Source: Epiperipatus broadwayi (lineage: Eukaryota > Onychophora > Udeonychophora > Euonychophora > Peripatidae). From it: a stretch of 64,000 nucleotides of DNA. The position numbers and the translations under genes are program-made. The stretch spans positions 3,784,626 through 3,848,625 of the forward strand of contig JAQFVV010000050.1 of the NCBI GenBank assembly GCA_028023455.1, written 5' to 3'. How positions within the stretch are numbered: the stretch's first letter is position 1; every line of letters begins with the position of its first letter. Below the pieces are notes generated by a model that was not told the origin of the DNA, did not search any database, and saw only the letters and a program-made list of their open reading frames with translations. Below, one piece after another: positions 12,571 through 25,326 of the stretch.

Positions 12571-12982
12571 TATTGGATGAGTAGGCACTGGATAGGGATT
12601 TTATGCACAAGCCTTCTGGCATCTATTTATTACTCTGGTTAGCACAGGGTGGCACTACTGTATGGAGAGTTTTGCCTTTGTTTACAACAATTATGTGCTA
12701 GTATGAGATGATGATCATGTGATGTTTAGTGGTTTAACACCAATCCTGCCTAATAGGATAGTGGTGGTTATGGTTGTTTAAGAGCCAAAGTCACCAAAAT
12801 GTATGGGTGCTGAATTGAGTTCAGACCCATATGACTATATAAGCTATTGAGCTTAGATTGAAAATATTTTTGGGTTTTCAATTTCATTCTCACAGTTTTG
12901 TGGTAAAGTAGAGTTAAAAGGTGGCTGCTGGATGGTTGCATTAGATCCTAAGATCTAGGTGCAGTGCTCTCAGAGACTAGAC

Positions 12983-13024
12983 TCATCACTGATGATGGCC
13001 ACAAGCCAGAAACTTGTTTGGGGA
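12983..13024 (+). ncRNA. Hammerhead ribozyme motif, family A, second tandem unit
   Basis: Same layout as the motif 454 nt upstream. Stem I is TCATCA/TGGGGA (one mismatch), and stem III reads ACTTGT so the palindrome is broken. Core CTGATGA, stem II TGGC/GCCA and GAAA are intact; triplet GTT, cleavage predicted after 13018. Confidence 0.65.
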
Positions 13025-13135
13025 TATTGGATGAGTAGGGACAGGATAAGGATTTTATGCACAAGCCTTCTGGCATCTATTGATTATTCTGGTTAGCACA
13101 GGGTGGCACTACTGTATGGAGAGTTTTGCCTTTTT

Positions 13136-13212
<77 letters not shown>

Positions 13213-13275
13213 TGATGATGATAATGATGATGATGATGATAATACCACTACTACTACTACTACTTCCACTATTAC
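13136..13275. repeat. (TAA)n microsatellite grading into GAT and ACT repeats
   Basis: About 75 bp of uninterrupted TAA, then GATGATGATGATAATGATG and ACTACTACTACTACT. The frames through it are homopolymeric N, I or D runs and are not genes. Confidence 0.95.
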
Positions 13276-14896
13276 TATTACCAATACTACTATGCAGCAA
13301 GATTATCTCAGGTCAGAAACATTTAAAAATGTATTATACTGCAGATAATCTATGCATAAACTTAATAATACAATTCGTAAATACCTACTCTTATTAACCT
13401 GTTTAAAAATTGACAGGTCATTAAATAAACATGTAAGTTTAATCACTGTCAAAATGTATTACTTTTTTCTGCAGATTAGATACAATTTAGGCTATCATGT
13501 GCATTGCAAAACTGTGTATACTTGAATAAATTGTAGTGTCTCATTATATTTATCATTCGTAATTATTTTGCAATCAATGAGTTAATTAAGGTTAAATAAA
13601 CTAGAGTTATGTATCTTGTTGATCTTAGTAGGCTATACAAAAAGGTTGTTTGTCCCATGATGTCAGACTGTGGAGATCCCATGCAAATTGTACTTAGGTG
13701 ATTTGCATGTGAGATGTACATTTTGACAGTTACAATATATAATTAAAACGAAACAAATATTAAAGTAATATATATATATAATGTAAAATTATTTTTTGTT
13801 GTCACTACTCAAGTTTTAATCCTTCTAATTATTATTAAATATATATTTCAATGTAATAAAACAACTTTTAAAAAAGCTTTACAATTAAAAAAAACAATTT
13901 TGTTCTTTGCTACCATTTTGCAAACAAGGCTTATTTCATTGTGCACTGTAGAAAATTCTTATCTGGTAATTATTTTACTACTTAGAGATAATACATAAGC
14001 TAAAATGTGAATCATGAAACCATTAAGTGTAAACTTTGAATATAACATACTAATATAGGCAATGCATTCAAGTTATATTTTAGTATCTTTTGTTTACCTA
14101 AACAAAGTATTAAAGCTAATTAAAATTACTAAAACCTGCAATAATATCAGGGTATTTTAGCTCACAAATCTAATATGTAAATTTCCAATAACTTTGGCCC
14201 ATTTGTGTTAAAACATCTATAAACAAAAACACATTGGACTCTTAATAATATTATAAATTTGACTGTCTTATTGCACTGCCAAATCCATGTAATTTTAATA
14301 TCATTTGTATTCTTTATTATTATTGCAATAAAGATAGTAAATGATGTTAACATTACTTTTAATAGTATTTGTATATAAACATCATTTAATATTAAATTTA
14401 ATCTTTCTTTTTCTGCATTTCATCAATTTATCTTTTGAGATGTAATTAAATGTAGCTAATTTAAGGCTCAAATGATAATTAATTTTTCATATAGATTTAA
14501 TCTTGTATTTGTATTTAGTTTAAGAAAAAGGTAATTACTTTTTTGTATATTTATTATTAAACATTAATTTTTAATAGCCAAATTAGTGAAAGTATTTTTC
14601 CAAAAATGTATTTATTACATGAACTATGAAAACAACTTTGTCTGAATTTATTTTTAAAATGTATATATATACAATCAAAATATTGTAGAATAAATATTAA
14701 AAATGTAATATGTCTATATAAAATACAAATAAAATCTTATATATATTGTAACCTTATGTCTGAGATTACAAGCATTGCTTTTATGTGAATATTTTTATTT
14801 ATTATATATAAATAAATATTAAAAGCCATGTATATAACATAAATCTTAAGTGTTTTAAAATATTAAATGTAAGTATAAACTGTAATATATATATAT
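13276..14896. other. AT-rich intergenic sequence
   Basis: No supported feature. Short TA tracts near 13770 and 14665. Confidence 0.45.
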
Positions 14897-17010
14897 TGTA
14901 ACGATCAAAACGAGAGTGGAAATTGAATCTAACCGCAGTCTAGGATATCTGCACTACACAGGTGCCATCTAGACATTTGAGCCTAGAAAAATTTATAAAA
15001 TAGGCAGATACGCGCTGTTAAGATTCCACTTTATTTAAATATTTAGATCGTTAGCCCATTGTCACTAGTTCAGGGAGTAGCAGAGATAATAAAATATAAC
15101 TTTATATCTTAAATATAAAAAAATAAAAGCCACTGCCAGTAAATAACAAACAAACATTTATTTATGCACATATAAATTTTGAATCATTTAAATTTTGAGG
15201 AATAAATTTAACATTTTATATTTTTATATTAGCTTTTAATTTTACATTTAAATAGACTGCAATGAGTTTAATATTTTATTTAGAGGATCGAGTATGAATC
15301 GACTACATAGATCTGCATTTGAAAAGAAAATATTCTTTTCCTTATTTAACCTTAGGCCAAAAGTTCGCAGTCACACCAGTGTCAATCCATCTGATACATT
15401 TATGTATTCAATGTAGCATGAAAATACAACAACACAAAATACTATACTGTCAGGAATGTACATCTGAACAGTAAGTAGAGTTAGAGAAGACATTATCTCT
15501 CCACCAACAGGAATGCTACATCTGTTGGTGAGTAGAACAATAAACAAAAAACTCCATAGGAATGTACTGTGGTCCTTTGCCGACTTACAATACCATCCAT
15601 AGGCAAACAGAAGGTGTGTGGCATATATATACAATCCTGTCCTTAGCAGATCTCCTGCTACATTTACGAATTACATCAATACATCTAATCCATTGACCCA
15701 ATTTAACTATGAAACAAATAACCTAAGATTTCCCTCCCATAAACTATATATATAACTTTACAAATCTATATAGCCATTCATGCCCGACTTAAGTTTAACA
15801 TTTAGATACGTTCGCACAGATGAATTTTATACAATTTGTTTTATAATGTTGAGTATAGATCAGCTGCATAGATTCCACAGTTAAAAACATTCCAAAATAA
15901 ACATAACCGATCAAAATATAAAGTCATCGACAATGTCAATTGCAGAGGGAATACAACAAACCCAATGGTATTCATTATAAGATACTGCATCGACATCGAT
16001 GACATATATATTCTAATCAAATATGAAAACCACAATATAATTAACCGCTAATGAATCTATGCAATGTCTATACCCAACTTAAATTTCATGCATTTAAATA
16101 ATTTATACTATAAGAAAAAAAATGGAAATGATGTTTATCAAACGCAAAACATATAAAATTAAACATTATTAATTTGATCTAAAAACTTACAAAAGTCAGA
16201 TAAGAGTCCATTTAACATTTAAGTTGGCTTGTTTATTAATTTGTCAAAACCTGAATGAAAGTTCTTAATTATTCTTTTTTTTATGATTTTAAAAATTGTT
16301 TATTTTATATAGCTTACAGTAGAATCCAGGTTCCTGTTGGCAATTCCACGAAGACTTTCAGGGAAGACTGGTCTGATATTTTAGAGGTAGCATTAGCTGG
16401 TTCCACTCTGGTATCACTGTCTTTTCATTTTTAAAATAAGTGAGAGAGAACGACAAGTGCATCTTATCATTCGTCTCACCAAATCAAGCTCCAAAACTGT
16501 CAGGAAACTGAATATTTCTCTTTTTATAATCCTCCTATGGATTCTGTGAACAAAAACGTCACTGTTCCATTTTTTCGTTATGGTCTGGGCCCTTATTTGC
16601 GCTTCTATATTGGACAAGCTAATTCTTTATTCCTTATCGAATTTTCATCTGACTTTTTAATTACACAAGAGCCCTAAGGTTGCCTTACTTTTCAATTAAT
16701 AAACAATCATTTCCATTTACATATTACAGGAATTAATTAATACCTGTTTTTATTTTTACTTACGTTATTTCTTTATTAAAATATTTTTATATTTAAATCT
16801 TGTATTTTTTTATAAAAAAATATGTTCAAATACTTTTTTTTATTTATAAAAAAAAATATTTTTAAAGTTTTGCATCTGTGCAAATATATATACATTTAAC
16901 AAACATTTTAATTTTAGCATTTAGTTTTTTTTTAATACATTTATTTTTATTTGCAAACTTAAAAGTTTTTATTTCGAATTAATGTAACGGCATATTTATA
17001 TATCGTTACA
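14897..17010 (-). mobile_element. Diverged solo LTR of the 20-28 kb LTR family
   Basis: Read on the minus strand it begins TGTAACG...CGTTACATTAATT at 17010 and ends ...TTTTGATCGTTACA at 14897. It shares order and many phrases with the 2.19-kb LTRs: the TGGGTCAATGGATTAGAT block, AAATTTTTCTAGGCTCAAATG, and the GTGCAGAT...GATCGTTACA end. It is ~2,114 bp, clearly older than the 20-28 kb copies, with no internal region on either side. It sits in TA dinucleotide repeats at both ends. Short frames within it (15371-15634, 15841-16035, 16414-16617) are not conserved as proteins. Confidence 0.8.
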
Positions 17011-17041
<31 letters not shown>

Positions 17042-17739
17042 ATTACTATTTTAAATAAAAGAAACATTGCTATAGAAACTAATCATAAATGACTGGGAAG
17101 GGAATGAATAAAAACAATAAAATCATCTGGCTTCCAGGAAATGGTGGGAAGACTTATAATTACTTCATCATCATGTGTTTTACTGTGTACAATTTAATAA
17201 AATTTTGTCAGTATTTTTCAATTAATATCATGCATTTTATGGAGTAGGGAATATTCCAGGATGTGTTCCCTGATCTTTCCAGTATTATAGCTGAATATAG
17301 AGCTGCAGACAAAAAATGCCTTAAAATTAATCTTGTTTCTCCTGATTTATTCTTCACAATTTAATACTGAAGAAATATTTGTATTTTAGTTGCTATAAAA
17401 GAAAAACAAGTCATTTAAAGTCATTATACCACAGAAATGTACTTTATAATATAATCTGTGAATCTACAAGTTTTTAATGTTCAAAGGAAAATTGCAATGG
17501 AAACTCTCATAGAAAAACTATCACATGATGAATCAAAAGAAACTAAGATGCTGTATTATCAGAAGATATTAAAACATAATGATTAATGGCCATATTTTTA
17601 CATTTATGGATACAGAATATATATGTGAACTCACAATGATATTAAGGTAATTATCTGAACTTTGTATAGCTATTTTCAAAGTTTTTGAAAACTACAGATT
17701 TTTTTTTCCTCTCAAGCCTGATCATCATATAATTACACC

Positions 17740-17741
<2 letters not shown>
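17011..17741. other. TA tract and AT-rich spacer
   Basis: TA microsatellite to about 17042, then unremarkable AT-rich sequence without a supported gene. Confidence 0.5.
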
Positions 17742-17931
<190 letters not shown>

Positions 17932-18135
17932 GAGACAAGGATGCCATAAATAGGAAGGACATGTGCTATACTTTATCAAAGAAATGGAATTAGCATATTT
18001 GCATATCATTAAATATAGTAGCAAGCTATGATTATGAAGGCAAGATTCTTTGAAAGGACTCAGCTCATTTGTTTTTAGTTATCTATTTTATATTAACACT
18101 TTATAGCTTTTGAGAACACATGCACACATGCTAGA

Positions 18136-18136
18136 A

Positions 18137-18196
<60 letters not shown>

Positions 18197-18216
18197 TATT
18201 ATTATTATTATTATTA

Positions 18217-18299
<83 letters not shown>

Positions 18300-18357
18300 G
18301 CTGATGTTGCTGTTGCTGCTGCTACTTCTACTGCTACTTCTGCTACTACTACTATTA
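18136..18357. repeat. (ATT)n microsatellite with variant GCT/ACT tail
   Basis: About 165 bp of ATT with single-base variants, then GCTGATGTTGCTGTTGCTGC and ACT repeats to 18357. It lies 200 bp from the previous ATT array. Confidence 0.95.
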
Positions 18358-19709
18358 TAGAATTTATTCTTTAATTAATGTTATGGTTGTTAATAAATTT
18401 GTTGTCATTTCTCATCTAAATCCAAATTGTTTATTTATTTTGTTAATGTAATAAAGTATTATGTAGAGGGGTGTAACAGAAGATATTATTGAATCTGCAT
18501 GGAAATTTATTTTTATATGGATTCAATTTTATTGTTAATTGTGATTATTATTGACTTGTCCATTAAAAATAAATTACATGTATTCACTCCATCATGTAGA
18601 CAGTTGCCTGTTAGTTATCTTTAAATTTCCCAGACTAAAATTAATTTGCAAATATTGTATTTTTTCATTTTACTATTAACTGGATTACTACAAGTTGTCA
18701 AAAGGGCAGTTACCATTACATGTTTCCTGGATTATCTTGATTGAAATAAAGATTAAACCATTTTAGTTTTAAAATATATATTTTGTATTATTAGATTTCG
18801 AAAAAATATAAATTAGTTATTGAAATGTCGAATATAAATACTTATAATCATTTATTTTGTTATAAATAAAAATAAACCAATAAAGACATAAATGACCTAG
18901 ACAACAATGGTGATAGAAGTACATTGGTAGAGATAATATTAACATGCAAATAAATAAAATATATTATTAAATTTAAAGTATCTTGCAGTTTTAGAAAGAT
19001 TGCATGATAGAAAAAGGGGTGCATATGAGCCCCACCTTCCAATGTCACATGATCAACTTTTTTTTCTTTTTATAGCCCACTAAAATCAGTTATTTGCAAG
19101 AGTCTCTATCATTATCTTTATTGATTGCAAATAATGACAAATGCAACAAATAATGAAACCTTATTTATTAAAATGTCAACAATAACATAATTGACAGTCA
19201 TTCCTTGGGAAACATTAGTCTATTAGTGCATTTTACCTGAGATTAAGTAATGACATATTATTTTATTTTATTACCTTCATTTAATTTGAATACAAATTAA
19301 TACAGTTGGAAGTTTATCATTCTATTATTGTATATTATGCTCAGACAATATATGGCCCAAAATCTTTTAATTGTCTCCAGTGAGATATAGATGCAGTGGA
19401 CCGATGAATCACAATACAATTTTAAGACATTAAACTTACAGTTTGAGAATATGCTAAATTTAGTCTATAAGCTATCATATTAACAGAATTGGACTAACAT
19501 AATTAACTTTAGGTTGTAGGGCAGATAAATAATAAAAATAATTAAGTGTAAGAGTCAGGAAATATCTGCTGTACATTCAATTATGAACAAAAAATGTATA
19601 AACTATGCATATGATATACAGTAATTATGTCCATCTAACACATATTATTGCTCAAAGAAAAAATGGTGCTAGGGTAAGTGATAAGTAGATGCAAACGGTA
19701 TCCCACAAA

Positions 19710-19711
<2 letters not shown>
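18358..19711. other. AT-rich intergenic sequence
   Basis: No supported gene. The segment at about 19631-19710 shares phrases (CCATCTA, CATATTATTGCTCAAAG, AGATGCAAAC) with 28281-28350, and both adjoin TA tracts, suggesting a shared old repeat. Confidence 0.45.

Positions 19712-19756
<45 letters not shown>
19712..19756. repeat. (AT)n microsatellite
   Basis: Uninterrupted AT dinucleotides. Confidence 0.95.
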
Positions 19757-19760
<4 letters not shown>

Positions 19761-19778
19761 TAATGAAATGAAATACAT

Positions 19779-20204
19779 ATAAAAACAAAAAAAGACTTAT
19801 AAATCCAAGAAATAATATTATATTTCAACCAGAGGACTGGTTTTCATCAGAAAGAAAAAAAAATTCACAGTAAAATGGCGATAATCAAAAATTACAGATT
19901 TGATAAAAGATTATAAATTTAACAAATGCTCCCTTATTGATCACAAAATCTAACACAGAATTTCTACCCAATCAAGGAGGAAATGTAGTTTTTTTTGTTT
20001 GAATTCTGTCATTGATTGGGTAGATATTCTGTGTTAGGTTGTGTGCCCAATCAGGGAGGGTTTGTTAAATTTATAATCTTTTATCAAATCTGTAATTTTT
20101 GATTATCGCCATTTTACTGTGTACTTTTTTTTCTGATGAAAACCAGTCCTCTGGTTGAAATATAATATTATTTTTTGAATTTATAAGTCTTTTTTGTTTA
20201 TATA
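19779..20204. repeat. ~425-bp palindromic element (family E) with hammerhead-like cores
   Basis: The left arm (about 19781-19975) and right arm (about 20012-20204) are inverted copies of each other around a T-rich centre. Each arm, read outward, carries CTGATGA, a six-pair stem AACCAG/CTGGTT with loop TCCT, then GAAA (plus strand near 20132-20160; minus strand near 19825-19858). No stem I can be formed because the bases before CTGATGA are a T run and those after GAAA do not complement it. I therefore call it a ribozyme-like relic. TA tracts lie on both sides. Confidence 0.7.
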
Positions 20205-20223
20205 TATATATATATATATATAT

Positions 20224-22414
20224 TGTAACGAGCACAGACGTTCGTTACATTGTTTTTTTAATATATTTATTAAACATGAAAGTAAATTAAAAAGTTCGCA
20301 TTTAAAAAGTTTCTTTAAGAATTAAAAATTGAAATTAAATATCATCTTAAACTCGTATATATTAAATCGCACAGATAATGAAAAATTATTAAAATAAAAC
20401 TTTATTAAAGAAAAAGGTATTTTAAAAACAAAAACTTAAAAAGATTTGGAGATAAAATTATATCTTTAAATTTATCTTTAAATATATCTTTGATTTGGAA
20501 AACAGGTTAATTAATCAGAAATGGAAATGATAAATTTAATTAGTCAAATGTAAACCAGCCTTGGGCATTTAAATGTAAAAACATGGGTCAGATAGGAAAA
20601 CAATAGAAACAAATAGCCAATGAAAGAAATTCATTGGGAAATCGGACCTCAACGAAAAGAGTCATCACATCGATGACATAATGCCAAGTCAATCCTTCGA
20701 ATACGTATAAAAGGAAAATTTGGAAATTATTAATCAATGATTGGAAATATGATTATTACGATGTGACAGATAGATGTTAGTGCGGAGGTGCGGGAGAAGA
20801 GATTGAAGGACGCACGTTCAATCCCTTCAGTTGTTATAAAATGGAAAAATGAAACATCACTTTTCTTATATTCAGAGGACCACAGGATCATCGGGAAATT
20901 TAACGCTGGATTTCAAACGGCAAGCAACTGTAAAAGATGAACATTTCTAAAACCGTAAGAACTTTCTAAGATATATACGAACAATATTAATTTGAAAACA
21001 CTAAGAACTTTAAATTTTAAACTTTCCTAGAATTTAATTGTTACAAATAGAATCCTATCTGACCAAACTAAATTCTTTATTAATAGTGTTATTTGATGTA
21101 TTTTTTTTCTTATTTATGTAAAATCATTTCCATTTATTTATTTTTTATTCTTTAAGTTTTTATCATATTTTTTTTGTTTTTCATTAAATTAATTATATAA
21201 ATGTTAAACTTAAGTCGGGCGTGAATGGCTGTATAGATTTGTAAAGTTATATTAGGGGAGGGTAATCTTAGGTTATTTGTGTCATTGTTAGATTGGGTCA
21301 ATGGATTGGATATATTGATGTATTAGTAGATGTCGTCGGAGATTCGCTACTGGCAGAATCGCTTCATACGCCGCACTCTCCCATTTTGCCTATGGAAGGA
21401 ATTATAAGACGCAGAGCACAGTTCCTTTTTATGGAGTTTTTTTTATTGTTCTTCTCGTTAGATAGAAGTAATATTCCTGTCTAATGAGAGTCAATATCTT
21501 CTCTTAATCTTTTTGGTGCTGCCATATTCTGTATTACATTGAATACATCGATGTATCAGATGGATTGATGCCAGTTTGACTGCGAATTTTAGCCTAAGGT
21601 TAAATAGGGACAGAATATTTTTATTTTCAAATGCAAATCTATGTAGTCTATTCATGCTTGACCCTAAATAAAAATGCATTAAATTTAAGTTGTTTATAGA
21701 CGCTTGCATGGATTGGTTATCGGTTAAGTATGTTTTGGGTTTTCATATTTGATCAAAATATATAGACACTCGATAAATAATGATACCTTACGGTGAGTAT
21801 CTAAAATGTATTTATTCGGATGTCTTTTGGGTTATTGGTGACAATGCAAGTATCTTATGGTGAATACTATTGGGTTACATATAAATTTCCCTCCGCAATT
21901 GTCAGTAATCAATAATTTTGTATTTTGATCGTTTATGTTTACTTTGAAATGTTTTTGACCGTGAAATCTATGTAACCGATCTATAGTCAACATTATAAAC
22001 AAGCTTTCATAAATTTGTATGTGCGAACTTAATTAAAATGTAAAATTATAATATAATAGTAATTAAATGTAAATTAAAGCAAAGTTAAAAATAATGTTAA
22101 ATGTTAAAATGTAAACTGATACTAAAACAATTTTAAATCTTATATATATATATGTGCGTAAATAAATTTTTGTATGTTAATTACTGGCAGTGGCTTATTT
22201 TATTCCTCTTATATATATATTCTTATATTATTTTTTAAATCTCTGCTATTCCACGGAGCTAGTGACATGGGCTAATGACCGGAACCAAAATATTTAAAAA
22301 AAATTTTTTTTTGACTTACGTATCTGCCTACTTTATAAATTTTTCTAGGTTCAAATGCCTAGATGGCGCCCCGTAGTGCAGATTACATTAAGTCTTATTC
22401 TCCGGATCGTTACA
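20224..22414 (+). repeat. LTR 1
   Basis: 2,191 bp. The first 26 bp form a hairpin (TGTAACG...CGTTACA). The 3' end is ...GGATCGTTACA. Conserved blocks include ATGGCGCCCCGTAGTGCAG shortly before the end. The 72-codon minus frame at 21491-21709 and the 63-codon plus frame at 21293-21484 recur in other LTRs only because the DNA recurs. Confidence 0.92.
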
Positions 22415-22416
22415 AC

Positions 22417-22435
22417 TGGCGCCCAATGTGGGGCT
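22417..22435 (+). promoter_or_regulatory. Primer binding site, tRNA-Lys type
   Basis: TGGCGCCCAATGTGGGGCT starts two bases after the LTR. It is complementary to the 3' end of animal tRNA-Lys (CUU type), apart from one position that would be a G-T (G-U) pair. This is the site where minus-strand DNA synthesis would start. Confidence 0.85.
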
Positions 22436-22955
22436 GATCTTTAATAAACCACATATACCCTGAGTAAATTTCTTTTTTCAAAATGAAATATTTTATCTGT
22501 TTACATATAGTCGTATACTTTAAATCTTATAAAAGCACTTCCAGAAAGAAATAGCACATATATTAAACACGAGAAAGTATAAATATTTTTAAACTGTATT
22601 TTGTTAAAAAGAAAGTCAAAAGGTTGCATTTGATATGTTTTTTTTGTTAATATATATTTATGCTTTAACGTGTATAGGCGTGCACAGCCACGGAAGTTTA
22701 TGATCGAAATGTGGTACCTTACGATGAGTACCGTTGGGAATTTACTTCAGTGTAATCCTTTTTAAGCATTTTAATCAGTCATAAATAAGTTGGTGGTATT
22801 TATAATTGTGCTGCAAATATACACATTTAAACCCATTATTTCTTAAACATATTTATCTCAATGCAACCTTATTTAAATAAATAATTTATAAAATTTGCTT
22901 GTCATGCTGTGTGTAAAAATAAAATGTATAAAAAAAATAATAATATAACTCTTGT

Positions 22956-22965
22956 GGGGAGGAGG
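22956..22965 (+). promoter_or_regulatory. Possible polypurine tract, displaced
   Basis: GGGGAGGAGG is the only strong purine run in the interior, but it ends 167 bp before the next LTR instead of directly before it. Its role as plus-strand primer is therefore doubtful. Confidence 0.3.
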
Positions 22966-23132
22966 CGTAGACGTAAATGGTCCTTAGGAAAGCGATAGCA
23001 AACATGTTTTTTATATATAGTCTTTATATTAACCGGATGTTTTGTAAATGTCTTCGTCAATCGTGTACCGTAATTACTAACCCTAAGTAAATTTTTTTTT
23101 TTTGATCATTTTTTTAAGCAACTTTACTGATA

Positions 23133-25326
23133 TGTAACGGGCACAGACGTTCGTTACATTGTTTTTTTTTTATATTTATTAAACATGAAAGTAAATTAAA
23201 AAGTTCGCATTTAAAAAGTTTCTTTAAGAATTAAAAATTGAAATTAAATATCATCTTAAACTCGTATATATTAAATCGCACAGATAATGAAAAATTATTA
23301 AAATAAAACTTTATTAAAGAAAAAGGTATTTTAAAAACAAAAACTTAAAAAGATTTGGAGATAAAATTATATCTTTAAATTTATCTTTAAATATATCTTT
23401 GATTTGGAAAACAGGTTAATTAATCAGAAATGGAAATGATAAATTTAATTAGTCAAATGTAAACCAGCCTTGGGCATTTAAATGTAAAAACATGGGTCAG
23501 ATAGGAAAACAATAGAAACAAATAGCCAATGAAAGAAATTCATTGGGAAATCGGACCTCAACGAAAAAGAGTCATCACATCGATGACATAATGCCAAGTC
23601 AATCCTTCGAATACGTATAAAAGGAAAATTTGGAAATTATTAATCAATGATTGGAAATATGATTATTACGATGTGACAGATAGATGTTAGTGCGGAGGTG
23701 CGGGAGAAGAGATTGAAGGACGCACGTTCAATCCCTTCAGTTGTTATAAAATGGAAAAATGAAACATCACTTTTCTTATATTCAGAGGACCACAGGATCA
23801 TCGGGAAATTTAACGCTGGATTTCAAACGGCAAGCAACTGTAAAAGATGAACATTTCTAAAACCGTAAGAACTTTCTAAGATATATACGAACAATATTAA
23901 TTTGAAAACACTAAGAACTTTAAATTTTAAACTTTCCTAGAATTTAATTGTTACAAATAGAATCCTATCTGACCAAACTAAATTCTTTATTAATAGTGTT
24001 ATTTGATGTATTTTTTTCTTATTTATGTAAAATCATTTCCATTTATTTATTTTTTATTCTTTAAGTTTTTATCATATTTTTTTTGTTTTTCATTAAATTA
24101 ATTATATAAATGTTAAACTTAAGTCGGGCGTGAATGGCTGTATAGATTTGTAAAGTTATATTAGGGGGAGGGTAATCTTAGGTTATTTGTGTCATTGTTA
24201 GATTGGGTCAATGGATTGGATATATTGATGTATTAGTAGATGTCGTCGGAGATTCGCTACTGGCAGAATCGCTTCATACGCCGCACTCTCCCATTTTGCC
24301 TATGGAAGGAATTATAAGACGCAGAGCACAGTTCCTTTCTATGGAGTTTTTTTTTTATTGTTCTTCTCGTTAGATAGAAGTAATATTCCTGTCTAATGAG
24401 AGTCAATATCTTCTCTTAATCTTTTTGGTGCTGCCATATTCTGTATTACATTGAATACATCGATGTATCAGATGGATTGATGCCAGTTTGACTGCGAATT
24501 TTAGCCTAAGGTTAAATAGGGACAGAATATTTTTATTTTCAAATGCAAATCTATGTAGTCTATCCATGCTTGACCCTAAATAAAAATGCATTAAATTTAA
24601 GTTGTTTATAGACGCTTGCATGGATTGGTTATCGGTTAAGTATGTTTTGGGTTTTCATATTTGATCAAAATATATAGACACTCGATAAATAATGATACCT
24701 TACGGTGAGTATCTAAAATGTATTTATTCGGATGTCTTTTGGGTTATTGGTGACAATGCAAGTATCTTATGGTGAATACTATTGGGTTACATATAAATTT
24801 CCCTCCGCAATTGTCAGTAATCAATAATTTTGTATTTTGATCGTTTATGTTTACTTTGAAATGTTTTTGACCGTGAAATCTATGTAACCGATCTATAGTC
24901 AACATTATAAACAAGCTTTCATAAATTTGTATGTGCGAACTTAATTAAAATGTAAAATTATAATATAATAGTAATTAAATGTAAATTAAAGCAAAGTTAA
25001 AAATAATGTTAAATGTTAAAATGTAAACTGATACTAAAACAATTTTAAATCTTATATATATATATGTGCGTAAATAAATTTTTGTATGTTAATTACTGGC
25101 AGTGGCTTATTTTATTCCTCTTATATATATATTCTTATATTATTTTTTAAATCTCTGCTATTCCACGGAGCTAGTGACATGGGCTAATGACCGGAACCAA
25201 AATATTTAAAAAAAATTTTTTTTTGACTTACGTATCTGCCTACTTTATAAATTTTTCTAGGTTCAAATGCCTAGATGGCGCCCCGTAGTGCAGATTACAT
25301 TAAGTCTTATTCTCCGGATCGTTACA
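23133..25326 (+). repeat. LTR 2
   Basis: 2,194 bp, same ends as LTR 1 and differing from it by few substitutions and small indels in homopolymers. Confidence 0.92.

Larger units (their letters stand above)
11998..13134. mobile_element. Hammerhead family A element: minus copy plus tandem plus copies
   Basis: About 11998-12476 is a minus-strand unit. About 12477-13134 is roughly one and a half plus-strand units joined head to tail, so the ribozyme recurs with a 454-nt cleavage-to-cleavage distance (after 12564 and after 13018). Both 3' ends point outward. The element is flanked on the left by (TAA)n at about 11988-12001 and on the right by a long (TAA)n from 13136. This suggests insertion into, or expansion of, a TAA target. 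There are three ribozyme motifs (listed separately) and no coding capacity. Confidence 0.8.
22415..23132 (+). mobile_element. Interior region 1, no genes
   Basis: 718 bp between LTR 1 and LTR 2. It contains the primer binding site at its start and a purine run GGGGAGGAGG at 22956-22965, but no frame that resembles gag or pol. Its length is far below what an autonomous element needs. Confidence 0.85.

Noticed and set aside
13080-13397. Homopolymer frames over AAT/ATT arrays (also 17651-17962, 18110-18304, 51076-51399)
   Set aside because: They are translations of microsatellites and show no independent coding evidence.
22415-23132. gag or pol relic in the LTR-array interior
   Set aside because: No frame longer than a few dozen codons and no recognisable motif in any frame.
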